This document shows positions 22,717 through 32,443 of a stretch of DNA of 64,000 nucleotides, piece after piece; positions within the stretch are counted from its first letter, which is position 1, and the number at the start of each line of letters is the position of its first letter. Origin of the DNA: Azolla caroliniana (Eukaryota; Polypodiophyta); assembly GCA_043228905.1 (NCBI GenBank), contig JBHGNT010000010.1:4154001-4218000 (forward strand), read 5' to 3'. The position numbers were made by a program, and so were the translations under genes. Below the pieces are notes generated by a model, which worked only from the letters and a program-made list of their open reading frames with translations, did not search any database and was not told the DNA's origin.

Positions 22717-23857
22717 GAAGGAAACCCCGAGAAAAATGAAACAATTTTGTATGAAATTCCAAAAATTCTGCAGCATTTTCATCATTTTCTTTTATTTCAT
22801 GCATAAGAAGGAAACTCAATCAAAGAAAATTATCCCAAAGATCGTCATTAAATAACCAAGAGAATCTCAAGGGTTCATTTCATGCATTCTTTACTACAAA
22901 TGGAGGGTAGCATATGAGGGGGTATTTACATATTTGAATAGAAAAAATATATGTTTAATTCGAGGAAAAAAACTACAAAAAATGAGGTTCTTAACTAGGC
23001 CTGGAAAACAAATTATATAGAGGGTTACATATAGTGACCCTCCTAACCTAGTAACAACTGCAAAGCAGGAAGGTAAAAAAGAGTGGAATACCGTGCCACA
23101 ACCAGGGATGAGCGCTCGGCCAACAGCAGGGAGATCATTTCTCTTTACAAGGTCTGCAATGACAGGAGTGACCTTTCCCAAATCCCATGGGGTAGCTCCT
23201 TCGATCCAACATGAGTCCCAAGAATCTATTTATTGGATATTCAATACATGTAAGCACTTCAGTTATCTAATGAAGAGACACTCAAAAACACAATGAAGTA
23301 ACAATGGCATTCAAATGCAAAGGAACAAACAACGCAATCAAATGCAGTGAAGCAATAATAGTATTCAATTGCAATGACAATGCAAGGCATTCAAATGCAA
23401 CAAAACAACATTGGCATTCAGAGCAATATTCAAAATATGCCCGAGCTTCAGTGTAATTTGAAATTTTCAAAAGTTGAGAGAAACACCTGTGAATTATAAA
23501 CAAATAAAACTTGGAGGGATAAGAAGTTGAAAAAACTCTTAAAGAGATTCTATAGAAGAAAAACGTCTCGAGTTTATCTAATAGATCCCCCCCCCCCCTC
23601 TTCCTTGGAACAAATATCGCGAGTCATTAGAAGCAAAACACATGGAACTTTTTTGGGGGGAGATTTTTTTCCGTCTGGTTTATTTCGGGCGATCGACATT
23701 AGAAGAAAAACGACGACAATTTTCCAAAGGGGGGCAAAAGGCAAAGGAAAGAGCACTCACTTGTGGCTTTCAAGATGTTGCGCATGGCATCTCCACCGCT
23801 CAGTTGCGGGATCAACGACGACGAAGATGAAGATGAAGACGAAGAAGACGACGACAT
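16733..23857 (-). CDS. SAM-dependent methyltransferase, TPMT/HOL family (8 exons, 229 aa)
   Basis: Exons on the minus strand: 23857-23761, 23225-23092, 21280-21194, 18409-18312, 17317-17218, 17071-17025, 16955-16877 and 16780-16733; total 690 nt, phases agree. After a Ser-rich start come [16 protein letters not shown], the SAM-binding LIPGCGTGYDVIAL (about residues 71-84), GLDIS (Asp about 95), [60 protein letters not shown] and the closing [10 protein letters not shown]. This is the plant HARMLESS TO OZONE LAYER/thiopurine methyltransferase family, which methylates halides or thiocyanate-type thiols; the exact substrate cannot be read here. Length fits Arabidopsis HOL proteins (about 227 aa). 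Intron 3 contains an opposite-strand Copia fragment. The start at 23857 is chosen because an upstream in-frame extension lacks family similarity; a longer N-terminus is possible. Confidence 0.88.
18790..19119 (+). repeat. 165-bp tandem duplication at the left end of the Copia fragment
   Basis: The block from atggctgaggtgcagaggaa to gaggcaaaact is present at 18790-18954 and 18955-19119. Both copies encode a GRR...[14 protein letters not shown] segment followed by [13 protein letters not shown], the linker before Copia reverse transcriptase, with an internal stop. Confidence 0.85.
20581..20748 (+). repeat. 84-bp tandem duplication in the putative Copia LTR
   Basis: aacttttggtcattggcc starts at 20581 and 20665; both copies end in tcccaaatctctc(c/t)t. 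The copies differ at a handful of positions. Confidence 0.85.
22681..22713. repeat. (AT)n microsatellite
   Basis: Uninterrupted AT dinucleotides, about 16 units, in intron 2 of the methyltransferase gene. Confidence 0.95.
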
Positions 23858-25450
23858 GGTGGGGTTTCTGCAGCGAATCAGGAGTCGTCCAAAGCAGCAG
23901 CGATGGAGATGGAGATGGAGAGCATACCTTAGACCTATCATTCTACTCCTTTCCTTTCCACATGAACCCACGTTCAAATTCATTCCTCTCTTCCATTGTT
24001 GGGTACGCTTTTTTATCAAAACTATAAAACTGCCCTATTCCTTTACACACATAATGAAATAATATTTTCCATATATGTACACACCTCATTCAAAAAATGA
24101 TGAAACATTAACATACCATTATATTTAATGTCTCCAATATATATATATATATAAGGTTAAGTGATGCGATCGAGTTGTAGGCCCAAACGCATTCCATGAT
24201 TAAAGATTATAATATAGAATTACAGTTTTAGTTTGAAGAAATTTTTCGATGATCTGGTGGTGGTTAACAAAGTCAAGTTTGTATGTATAATGCAAAACTA
24301 CTAGCCCACACTTTTTTTTGTCATTTCTTTCATTGCTCACAATTTATTATTTGTTAAAACCTTTTACTGTAGAGCCCCATGATGTATTGTACTTGTCGAG
24401 GCAGCATTCTTGAGTCCAGAAACCTGTATGATCTGCTCTATACAAGGTGTAGGGCTCCTCAACTAAACTAGTAAAATAGGCTTGACTCGCGATTGACTCG
24501 CGATTTGAAGGGTAGGGGGGGGGTTCTTGTGTAGGAGGCTAAAAAGGGGATAGGGATACGTTCAAAGAAGTCCTAGGTATAAACTTTAAAGCACCGAGGA
24601 AAAGAAACAAATTGGATAAGACATGCCCATAGTCATAAACAGCTTAGAAAGATTATAGACCGAATTGCACGAGGACATCCCAACTCTTTAAAATAACAAC
24701 GACGAGTTGTTCCCGGTCTACGTTAACTCCTCCCTTCAGTCCAAACCTTTGTCCCAATTCGTAAGCCTTCGCTTGACCACAGTCCCTCGGTAGAAACGGG
24801 TTTGGTTTTCCCATAGCCATGATCTGTAGCCATCCTTTGACCTATTTGTCAGTTGCAAATAACATGAGTAGTCTCCATCGTGCAACCTCTCCGCTCTCCT
24901 CTCTCTTATGGGCAATTAATTCTCTCCCTCTACATTTATCTTAACAAATAAATTTATTGATTAATAAAATCTTTTCGACTTTTTTTATTATCTCTACTTC
25001 TATTTTCCCCCACATTATATATCTATATCAATATTTGTATATATACATATATTTTACCTTACAATTAAACCCATTTCCTCTAAAGTAATATACTCGAATG
25101 CATTGGCAATCATTCTCTTTCATATGAATGCAAATGAATGCCTGTGTTATCAAAACATTCTTATGTTTTTTTTTACACTTTTTATCTTATCTTTCTTATC
25201 TTTAAAAAATTTACCTTGCAATAAATAATGAATACAAGAGTATGGTATTTAGTATTTACCATACTTCGAGGGTATTTACCATGGTCGAATGATTGAAACA
25301 TTCTCGAATGAGAATGCACGTATGTTTCATGCTATGGTCCCACACATTTAATAAATTGGTTTCCCTCTTCCCCAATACCACCCAATTTATGAGTAGACAC
25401 CCTTCTCACACTATATATATAAATAATTACAATGATACCCCTACATTTAT
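23858..25450. other. Intergenic region upstream of the methyltransferase gene
   Basis: Should contain the minus-strand promoter and 5' UTR of the methyltransferase near 23860-24100. AT-rich otherwise, with a small (TA)n at about 24140-24152, a short tandem gactcgcgatt repeat at about 24484-24504 and the dispersed repeat at 25081-25335. No gene found. Confidence 0.4.
25081..25335. repeat. Dispersed repeat, copy 2
   Basis: Homologous to 9836-10100 over about 250 bp: tgaatgca and cgaatgca motifs, a shared tttttttacactttttatctt-type stretch, and gaatgattgaaacattct near the right end. Same orientation in both places. Confidence 0.6.
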
Positions 25451-25688
25451 AATTAAGCTACTCTTTTTCTTTTTCTTTTTCCAAAATGAAGCTACTTTCC
25501 CATTAGTTAGGAAGGATTATTACAAAAAGACTGTACACAGGGCTTATATACAAATCGGGAAATCTCCCTCCGAACAAGTACAAGAAAATGAGATTAGTTA
25601 CTTAGCATAACGGGTTGACTACTCAATATAAGCAGATACCTATAGCTAAAAATGGTGCCCGTCAATTTTGGCTAGTACGAGACACCTC

Positions 25689-26290
25689 CTAGGGCCTACA
25701 CCACAAGGAGGGCGGCAAGTGACTCGGAAACAGCCACCGTGGGGGCTGGTAGTTCCACCTAGGACCACTTACTCCTTGTGTCATCATAGGCATGTTCCGC
25801 CATTTTTGCCAAAAGCGTAAATGTGCAGTGACCACATCGTTGGAATGGCTGCAAACCTCGTCCAACTGCCCTTGTAGGCAGCTGATAAGAGCAAACCATA
25901 TGTCCATGATCACTTCCTCCGGGGGTCGCACCAGATCCTGAAAAACCTTCAGGCAATGCACTTTCCATATATACCACATGGTGAAGCCTGCGATCAACAT
26001 CCAAATTTTCGAGAACCTAGGGGATGCGGACTGCAAGCCTCTTCCATAACGAATCTTGGCGATTTTGCCTCCAATGCATACATAGCACCAGCTATCCGCA
26101 TTGAAGGCGTCCGTCCACCTATCATCGGAGTGATCAATCCATGTCGTAGTACTCCACGATGCGGTTCCTTCCACTTCACAAGCCACAAGGAGGCGAGTCA
26201 CTCTATCCCATACCTTTTGAACTTGAGAGCAATCCCATAGACAGTGCCTCAGAGTCTCAATAGGTGAAGGGCAGAGTGGGCAGCCTAAGG
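25689..26290 (-). pseudogene. LINE RT C-terminus with zf-RVT, frame-shifted from the main ORF
   Basis: Continues the RT after one frameshift near 26285. Begins GCPLCPSPIETLRHCLWDC, the C-x2-C/H-x4-C zinc-binding module, followed by a tail with TMWYIWKVHCLKVFQDL and ending at PPRWLFPSHLPPSL before the stop. Arrangement matches the C-terminal tail of the LINE at 525-4081. Confidence 0.85.
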
Positions 26291-28546
26291 GGCCGCACGT
26301 TTACCTAACCATTTGCCAATGGGAACCACATTATGACTGATCTGCCACCAAAAAAATTTGATCTTTTCAGGCATGTGGAGACACCAAAGACCTTTCCAAA
26401 AAGTAATGAGCACCTCATCAGGGATGCCCAATGTACGCCAGCCATTACGTAAGGGGCCATCTAGCTGCAATTGTAAAGTCCGACCCAATTTAGTGTTGTA
26501 CTCGAAGAAATGGCAAAGTCTGCCATCTTGTTTCCACTTGAAATCCCGTGGGTCCCATTCTAGCTCGATGAGGGGACAGCCACCATATACCCATAACTTC
26601 CAATGGGGTTCCACCTTAGCAACATCTGGGTCTGTTTTCCAGATGTTACCAACCTGCGCCACCACGCGGATTGGGTGCCAAGAGCCCCTACTCTGCCTCT
26701 CCCCAAAAATTGTATCTCGTCCCGATCCACTCACACCCTTCAGCAACTTAACCACACCAGTCTCATCAAAGAGACTGAACCATGTATCTTCTCTCACCTC
26801 CCCCATCGAGACCCTATCTAGTGCCTCAGCTATCAACCTCCGCATTTTCATGGCTCCCTTGAGGGGAGGGAAAGGGACCTCCTGGTCCCCTCCTGAAGCC
26901 ACCGTGCGTCTCCAATCATCTATAGAGAGGAGCCCTGTTTGCGCCAACTTTCCCCAGGCTAGGCCCTTAAGCTGCCCTAACATCATGTCACCACTTGACT
27001 GCACTTGAGGGTTCCAAAATAATGGCTGTCTAGCCCACTCGACTAGTGTCTCTGGCGTGTGCTTGACCAAATGACGTCTTACGTGACACCATGCCCGCAA
27101 GATGGAGTTCGTGACCCGCTCCTCCGGTTGACAAGCCAACTTGGGAGGGATTCCACTCATGCAACACCAATTCAAGGAATCCGGCCAAGGCCTACCATAC
27201 TTGGGCATCCCTGCTTGCAGCCTATTGCGAAGTAGTACCTTCCAGCACCCCTTACCTGGCAAGAGGCATCGAACCACCATTTTGGCTAGCAATGCTCGGC
27301 TCTGCATTAAGGGGTCTATGAGGCCAAGCCCCCCTTTGGCCCGCGGTTGTGTTAACCAATGCCATGACACTCTGGCGGCAGCAAACGGGTTTTCCTTACC
27401 TGACCATATAAACCCCCTGATGGCAGCCTTAATCGCGCGCAAACTTGAGGGGTCCATAATCCAGCAGGAGACTGAGTGCCACATGGTGGCGAGCAACACT
27501 TGGTTCGCAATAAGAACCCTACCAGTGAAGGAAAGTTTAGATCTGCTCCATTGGATCAGCTTCTTGCTTATTTTGGTTTGCACATGTGACAATTGCACTC
27601 CCTTGGGGATTGCCCTCCCCATCGTAAATCCTAGGTATTTGAATGTCGTCCCATCAGGGACCCAAGCAAAATCAGCGTGGGGTTGCCACCCTGGCTTCTC
27701 TTGTTCGCTGAACCAGAGGCCTTGGGTTTTATCCCAATTGATCTTGGCTCCAGCAGCCTGACAAAGGTCCTCAACAAGCTGTTCAGCCCGCTGCAGATTC
27801 GCGTCATCGCCCTGCAAGAAAAGGACCGTATCGTCGGCATATTCAGATAGCAGTAGATCTTCAGACGCATTGGGGATGGACAATCCCCTCAATCCGTTGC
27901 TTGGTGCTTGTAAATAAGCAGAGAAAGCCTCAGTGACAAATAGGTAGAGATATGGAGCTAGGGGACAGCCTTGCCTCACTGAGCGATGTAGTTGGAAGGC
28001 AGGGCCCCTAGCACCAACTACCAACACGCTACTAGAAGCATTCTGATAGAGTGCAGAAGTGCAATTCCTCCATTGTTGGGGTAGGCCCATAGCGCTCATC
28101 ACTCTTTCCAAAAACGGCCATAATACCCTGTCGTAGGCCTTCTCAAAGTCTAACAGCAGAATAGCCGAGCTCGATACGGCACGATCTACTAATGCCATAA
28201 CTTCCCAGAGAAGAAATACATTATCAAAGATACACCTACCCTTGATAAACCCAATTTGATTCTCGTGAATGATGTCCGGTAAGAAGCTTGCTATCCGCCT
28301 AGCTAAGACTTTTGCAAGTATCTTGTATATCGTGTTAAGGATCGTGATTGGACGCCATTGGCGCAGCTCTAGGCTTCGCCCTGCCGCTTTAGGGATGAGA
28401 TAGATCATCCCTTCAGCCATGCCAGATGGCACCGTTCCCGAGGCCCAAATCTCCTGAACCCCAGCTTCCAATGACGGGATAACAGTGTCCCAATGAATCT
28501 CAAAAAAATCTCGTGAGAGACCATCGGGGCCGGGGCATGCTCCTCT
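26285..28546 (-). CDS. LINE reverse transcriptase, long open segment (about 750 aa)
   Basis: An uninterrupted minus-strand frame between a TAG at 28547-28549 and the frameshift near 26285. It holds the RT blocks in order: GPDGLSRDFFEIHW, GMIYLIPKAAG, LRQWRPITILNTIYKILAKV, HENQIGFIKGRCIFDNVFLL, ILLLDFEKAYDRVLW, SVRQGCPLAPYLYLFV, the catalytic YADDTVLFLQGD, then thumb and connection. Such a long frame indicates a fairly young copy. It is still defective: stops at 28547 and 28709 separate it from its upstream part and a frameshift cuts off the zinc module. Confidence 0.9.
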   Translation of the reverse strand, partial: RGACPGPDGLSRDFFEIHWDTVIPSLEAGVQEIWASGTVPSGMAEGMIYLIPKAAGRSLELRQWRPITILNTIYKILAKVLARRIASFLPDIIHENQIGFIKGRCIFDNVFLLWEVMALVDRAVSSSAILLLDFEKAYDRVLWPFLERVMSAMGLPQQWRNCTSALYQNASSSVLVVGARGPAFQLHRSVRQGCPLAPYLYLFVTEAFSAYLQAPSNGLRGLSIPNASEDLLLSEYADDTVLFLQGDDANLQRAEQLVEDLCQAAGAKINWDKTQGLWFSEQEKPGWQPHADFAWVPDGTTFKYLGFTMGRAIPKGVQLSHVQTKISKKLIQWSRSKLSFTGRVLIANQVLLATMWHSVSCWIMDPSSLRAIKAAIRGFIWSGKENPFAAARVSWHWLTQPRAKGGLGLIDPLMQSRALLAKMVVRCLLPGKGCWKVLLRNRLQAGMPKYGRPWPDSLNWCCMSGIPPKLACQPEERVTNSILRAWCHVRRHLVKHTPETLVEWARQPLFWNPQVQSSGDMMLGQLKGLAWGKLAQTGLLSIDDWRRTVASGGDQEVPFPPLKGAMKMRRLIAEALDRVSMGEVREDTWFSLFDETGVVKLLKGVSGSGRDTIFGERQSRGSWHPIRVVAQVGNIWKTDPDVAKVEPHWKLWVYGGCPLIELEWDPRDFKWKQDGRLCHFFEYNTKLGRTLQLQLDGPLRNGWRTLGIPDEVLITFWKGLWCLHMPEKIKFFWWQISHNVVPIGKWLGKRAAP

Positions 28547-28549
28547 CTA

Positions 28550-28912
28550 CAATTCCCTAAGTGCTTCCGAGAGTTCTAATCGAGAAATGGGGCTGTCGAG
28601 CACAACTTCCATCTCGTGGGTTACCTTGGGGTGAATGCAAGCCAACACCCTCTCAACCAGCTCCATGTTTTGTTGCATATGCACAGGTGCGAGCAGGTCA
28701 CAATAGTATTATGTCGCCATATGCAGAATCTCATCCTTGTCCTCCGTTATTGAACCATCTGGTTTGCGAAGCCCTTGTATATGTCCACCTCCACCCTTGG
28801 GTGCCCTGTAGTGAAAGAAATGGCGGTTGACCTTGTCATCTTTTCTAGCCCACCATGTTGCGGTCCTTCGAAACAGCATGCGGTTCTTCTCCAACATCCT
28901 TTCCCACATGGC
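28550..28912 (-). pseudogene. LINE RT upstream linker, minus-strand part
   Basis: Minus-strand frame with MWERMLEKNRMLFRRTATWW, ARKDDKVNRHFFHYRAPK and RKPDGSITEDKDEILHMA, the segment just before RT in plant LINEs. Stops lie at 28709-28711 and 28547-28549. Its upstream continuation is the inverted plus-strand block starting at about 28915. Confidence 0.8.
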
Positions 28913-28914
28913 AC

Positions 28915-29685
28915 GTTGGTGGCAGGAAGAGCCTTATATGTGCTTCTGAAATGGAACAACCTTCAATTTGGGGTGTTAAACAGTTATGCCCCTAACTCTT
29001 CCCCCGAGAGGGCAATCTTTTGGCGGATGTTAGCGACAACATTGCCTGAGGCAGAGGTGTGGATAATGGCTGGTGATTTCAACATGACGGAGCACCTGGG
29101 GGATAGGAAAGGGGGGACCCAAAGACCGCTTCATGGTGCGGAGTTGGACTCATGGGCTTTCCTAATCGGCAAAATTGGGGTGAAGGATACATGGGGCTCC
29201 TCCCTTAGAAGATGCTCACATTCGCTTCACTTCTCCCGAGCTGCCGCGAATGCTAGGGGTGGTAGTCTTGCACGGCTAGACCGCATATACATCAGCTCGT
29301 CCCTCGAAGAGTTGGGGGGCTCCTTTGCCATCTTGGCAGGTCTCACCTTCTCTGATCACTAGCCGATGAGATTAGACCTTAACCCACCCCGTGGCAGCAA
29401 GGGGAGTCTCAATGTGAAAATCCCCACCAAGATCATGAAGAGTGCAAAGGTGAAGGCAGGGCTGCAAAGTATATGGCGGGAGACCATTGTAAGTGAATCA
29501 GCCAGTGAGGATCTGCAGAAAAAATTGACCCTCTCCTCCTCCTTTTTACAGCAAGAAACCAAGCTGGCCCTTCAGCAGGCTAGAGCCATTGAAACAAAAT
29601 TACGGAAATCCGTTGCGGCCGCGCAACGGCTGCTGCAAGCAGACCCTAGTTGCAATTGGTCTAGAGCCAAGTTGGAGGAAGCAAA
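28915..29685 (+). pseudogene. LINE endonuclease and linker, inverted segment
   Basis: Plus-strand frame with VLLKWNNLQFGVLNSYAPNS, WIMAGDFNMTEHLGDRKGG, SLARLDRIYISSSLEEL and FSDH, characteristic of the APE-type endonuclease of plant LINEs. A TAG at 29360-29362 follows SDH, where PMRLDL then continues. The linker runs to NWSRAKLEEAK at the right edge. The N-terminal part of the endonuclease is missing. Inverted relative to the RT of the same insertion. Confidence 0.85.
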
Positions 29686-29700
29686 AATTAAGCTACTCTT

Positions 29701-31595
29701 ATATATGTACTCACATATTTACACTTAAGCTAACACCTATTGAAATGCACACACATATGCATTCCTCATACATGAATTCATTTAGATATACCTATATTTG
29801 AATGCACAAATCTACAAGCATGAATTATTATTTCTTTAAAAAATATATCCCTTACAAATCTTTTAAACACACATTTGTCGTCACACAAACATTCCTAGGG
29901 GGCAAATGTTCCTAATAGATGAATATTCTGAGGAGGCGAATATTCCTCGCTCCTCCCTCTCTCTCTCTCTCTCATGATTGTCGAGAAAGAGTGGTTAACA
30001 TTTGATTAGTGTTACCACACAATCGAAGGTTAACGACACTTGATCAACACAAAGGAACTAGATTTTAAGTCTCGAAATTCTCGCTTGGATAAGAATGAGT
30101 CTCTTTACAAAACAGGTTCAATAAAAAACTACCATGAGTATGGTGGTTTTGACAAAGACCCCCTTTAGGGGTTAAACAAGAGGCAAAAACAATGAGACGA
30201 GGTGATCAAGCTTTGGTGCAGACCCTAACTAAACAATGTCGCAGAGGTTGAGGCCTCACCTACGTTCAACAACAACACCACCTTCAAGCTAAAATAGTGT
30301 CCTTAGGCCAGATGAGCTCCCTAGCAAATCAAGAGAGCATGGTAAGAAGCCTTCAAGGCAATGTGGTGATTGATCGTAAACTCGCTTTCCCAAAACTCAA
30401 GGATATTCTCCCAACAGTCTTTCGACTTTGAATTTTTTATCATGCCAATCTCTCATACCCTATATAATGGGGTGATTGTTATTGTAAAAAGCAACTTGCA
30501 TCTCAATCTTTGGGTTCTCTAAAATTGATGTGATTTGTCAGGATTATTACCATCTTCTTGTATTGAAGCTTACGTACTCGAAGAAAGACTTGAAATTGTG
30601 TTCATGCGAATCATAATGAAACAAGGATTGCTACAAAATTATTTTTATCTTGCGAGAGGTTGAATTTAGATCCACAAATTGAGGTGTTCAACTTGTTGAC
30701 GTCTTCAAAATTTCGCAATGGTCACGGAAACTTTTTCGACGTGTCAATCAAAGTACTTGACAAGAGGATATGAGGAAAGGAGAATGTATGAACAATAGGA
30801 GTGAAACCTATGCTATTGAGTTTGAAAAACTGAGTGCCCAGACAATCAAGTTGCCTTTGCACTAACAAGAGTCTGAAAAGACAAGAACATGCAAATTACA
30901 TGATGGGGAGCTAAAGAGGCAAGAGGGACGTGATTGTATGAGGTATTAACTCATGGCCACGTGAAGTGTGAAGGGGGGCTAAAGTAGTGTGAACGTGATC
31001 ACACAAATGACGAGTGCAAATCGCATGAAGAGCAAAAAAGGGAGTGCAAGGAGGAACAATAGTCAAGCTACCTCCTAATGGCTAGTTCTACAACAATGTT
31101 TGAAGGAGAAGGACACATGATCACACCACGAGCAAGGGGAGATAACAAGGCTAGGAGGGAAAGAGAAGCGAACGAACGAGCAACCAGTCCACTACCTCTC
31201 ATATATACAACTGATACAACCACAATGCTCGAACGAGCTTAAGAGATGAGCACCAAACTGTTGGCTTGACGTAGCAAATGAAGGCTAAGCACATAAGCAT
31301 GCACGACTTTCCCAATTAGTGCATGAGGGCTAACTCATTAAGCATATGAGAGTTGAACCCACAAAGAGTGTGCTACCAACTAGCACATGAAGGAGAAACC
31401 CACTGACCGCCACATATCAATCAATGCACCAAACACATAATTACCTTTATATATCAACACCAAGGTCAAATAACATTTGCGTACGCATATCCTTACGCAT
31501 TAAATTTCATACACATGACACCCCTAGACATTAACATATACATATCCATAAAATGCATACTCAATTTACATATGGACAATAAAAATTTAAGCATG

Positions 31596-31634
<39 letters not shown>

Positions 31635-31798
31635 TCATTTATAGAAGCATATGCATAGAGACACTAATACACATTTACATATATGTATATACACATATAT
31701 AAATAACATATACAAATACAAACACAAACACTTGTACACTTACAAAAAAATATATTCCTACACTTATACACACAAATCTTTATTCACACGAGCATATA
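29701..31798. other. Intergenic region, possible decayed repeat
   Basis: No convincing gene. 29710-29830 and 31440-31798 are rich in acat/atac simple-sequence motifs; a (CT)n lies at about 29954-29974. 30100-31400 has a slightly higher GC content and GAG-like fragments (for example a KLAFPKLKDILP-type stretch near 30380) but no defensible domain. Confidence 0.35.
31599..31631. repeat. (AC)n microsatellite
   Basis: About 16 AC units in a longer stretch of acat/atac-rich DNA just left of the Copia element. Confidence 0.95.
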
Positions 31799-32414
31799 TG
31801 TTGGGATTTCGGTCCCTTCGGATGGGATGGTCGGATGTCGGAGACGAATGCCGACAAGCCCGGTTTCGGTTTCGGATCCGGATGACGAAGACCCCGACTT
31901 CAGAGTCGGATGACGAATGTACCCGAAGAAGAGATCCGGATGCAGGGACATATCCGTGAATATGTCTGCTAAGGGCCCCTGAGGCTATAGTTGTAAATAG
32001 CCCCTAAGTCATATATGTATAAATATGACTTAGGGCAAACTGTTTTGTTGTTGCTTCTCATTTTTTCTGTTTTTCCACTCAAGAGGAGTGAAGAGAGAGC
32101 AGCCGAGAGAGAGAGAGAGAGATAGAGCGCGAGAGAGGAAGAGGTAGACGCCTCTGTGTATTTCCGCCGCCTGTGGCGAGGACAGCGAGCTCAAGGTCGT
32201 CGCCTTGCAGCTCACCATTGTATACTTTCTTTGTATAGTGTTGGTTTGGAGTCTTGTACTCCCGTGGTTTTTCCCATCTAGGGTTTTTCCACGTTAATCC
32301 CTGTGTACTCGCGTTTTGTTTCTCCGTTTTGGTTCCTATTTTCTGTTGCATTGATTCGCGATTACTCGGTTGTGGCCGAGTGGCGAAGGTGAATAGAAGC
32401 GTCTATTCCTTACA
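31799..32414 (+). repeat. 5' LTR of the Copia element
   Basis: 616 bp, TG...CA termini. A TATAAATA box lies at 32018-32025 inside a dyad (32002-32014 and 32023-32035). A GA-rich block follows at about 32100-32140. The copy at 36528-37143 is identical as far as I can read. Confidence 0.96.
32018..32025 (+). promoter_or_regulatory. TATA box in the 5' LTR, in the loop and arm of a dyad
   Basis: TATAAATA sits between the arms cctaagtcatat and atatgacttagg, which can pair over 12-13 bp. Its position in the middle of the LTR is where the U3 promoter is expected. Promoter activity is inferred. Confidence 0.6.
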
Positions 32415-32417
32415 AAC

Positions 32418-32429
32418 TGGTATCAGAGC
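32418..32429 (+). other. Primer-binding site, initiator tRNA-Met type
   Basis: tggtatcagagc lies three bases after the end of the 5' LTR. It is the standard plant Copia primer-binding site complementary to the 3' end of initiator tRNA-Met. Confidence 0.9.
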
Positions 32430-32443
32430 GACTGTTGCAGAAA

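Larger units (their letters stand above)
25466..29685 (-). mobile_element. LINE with inverted 5' segment (twin-priming structure)
   Basis: Bracketed by a 15-bp target duplication aattaagctactctt (25451-25465 and 29686-29700). The 3' end is on the left: tttctttttctttttcc at 25466-25482 is the complement of an A-rich tail. From there to about 28909 the element reads on the minus strand (zf-RVT, RT, start of RT linker). From about 28915 to 29685 it reads on the plus strand and carries the endonuclease and following linker, which normally lie upstream of the RT. This head-to-head arrangement is the hallmark of twin priming during target-primed reverse transcription. ORF1 is absent, so the copy is 5'-truncated. 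Confidence 0.88.

Noticed and set aside
24470-24800. Possible small gene with a GC-richer block
   Set aside because: No sustained open frame, splice pattern or domain could be found.
31651-31959. Open frame crossing into the 5' LTR
   Set aside because: Starts in acat simple sequence and runs into LTR DNA; a chance frame.
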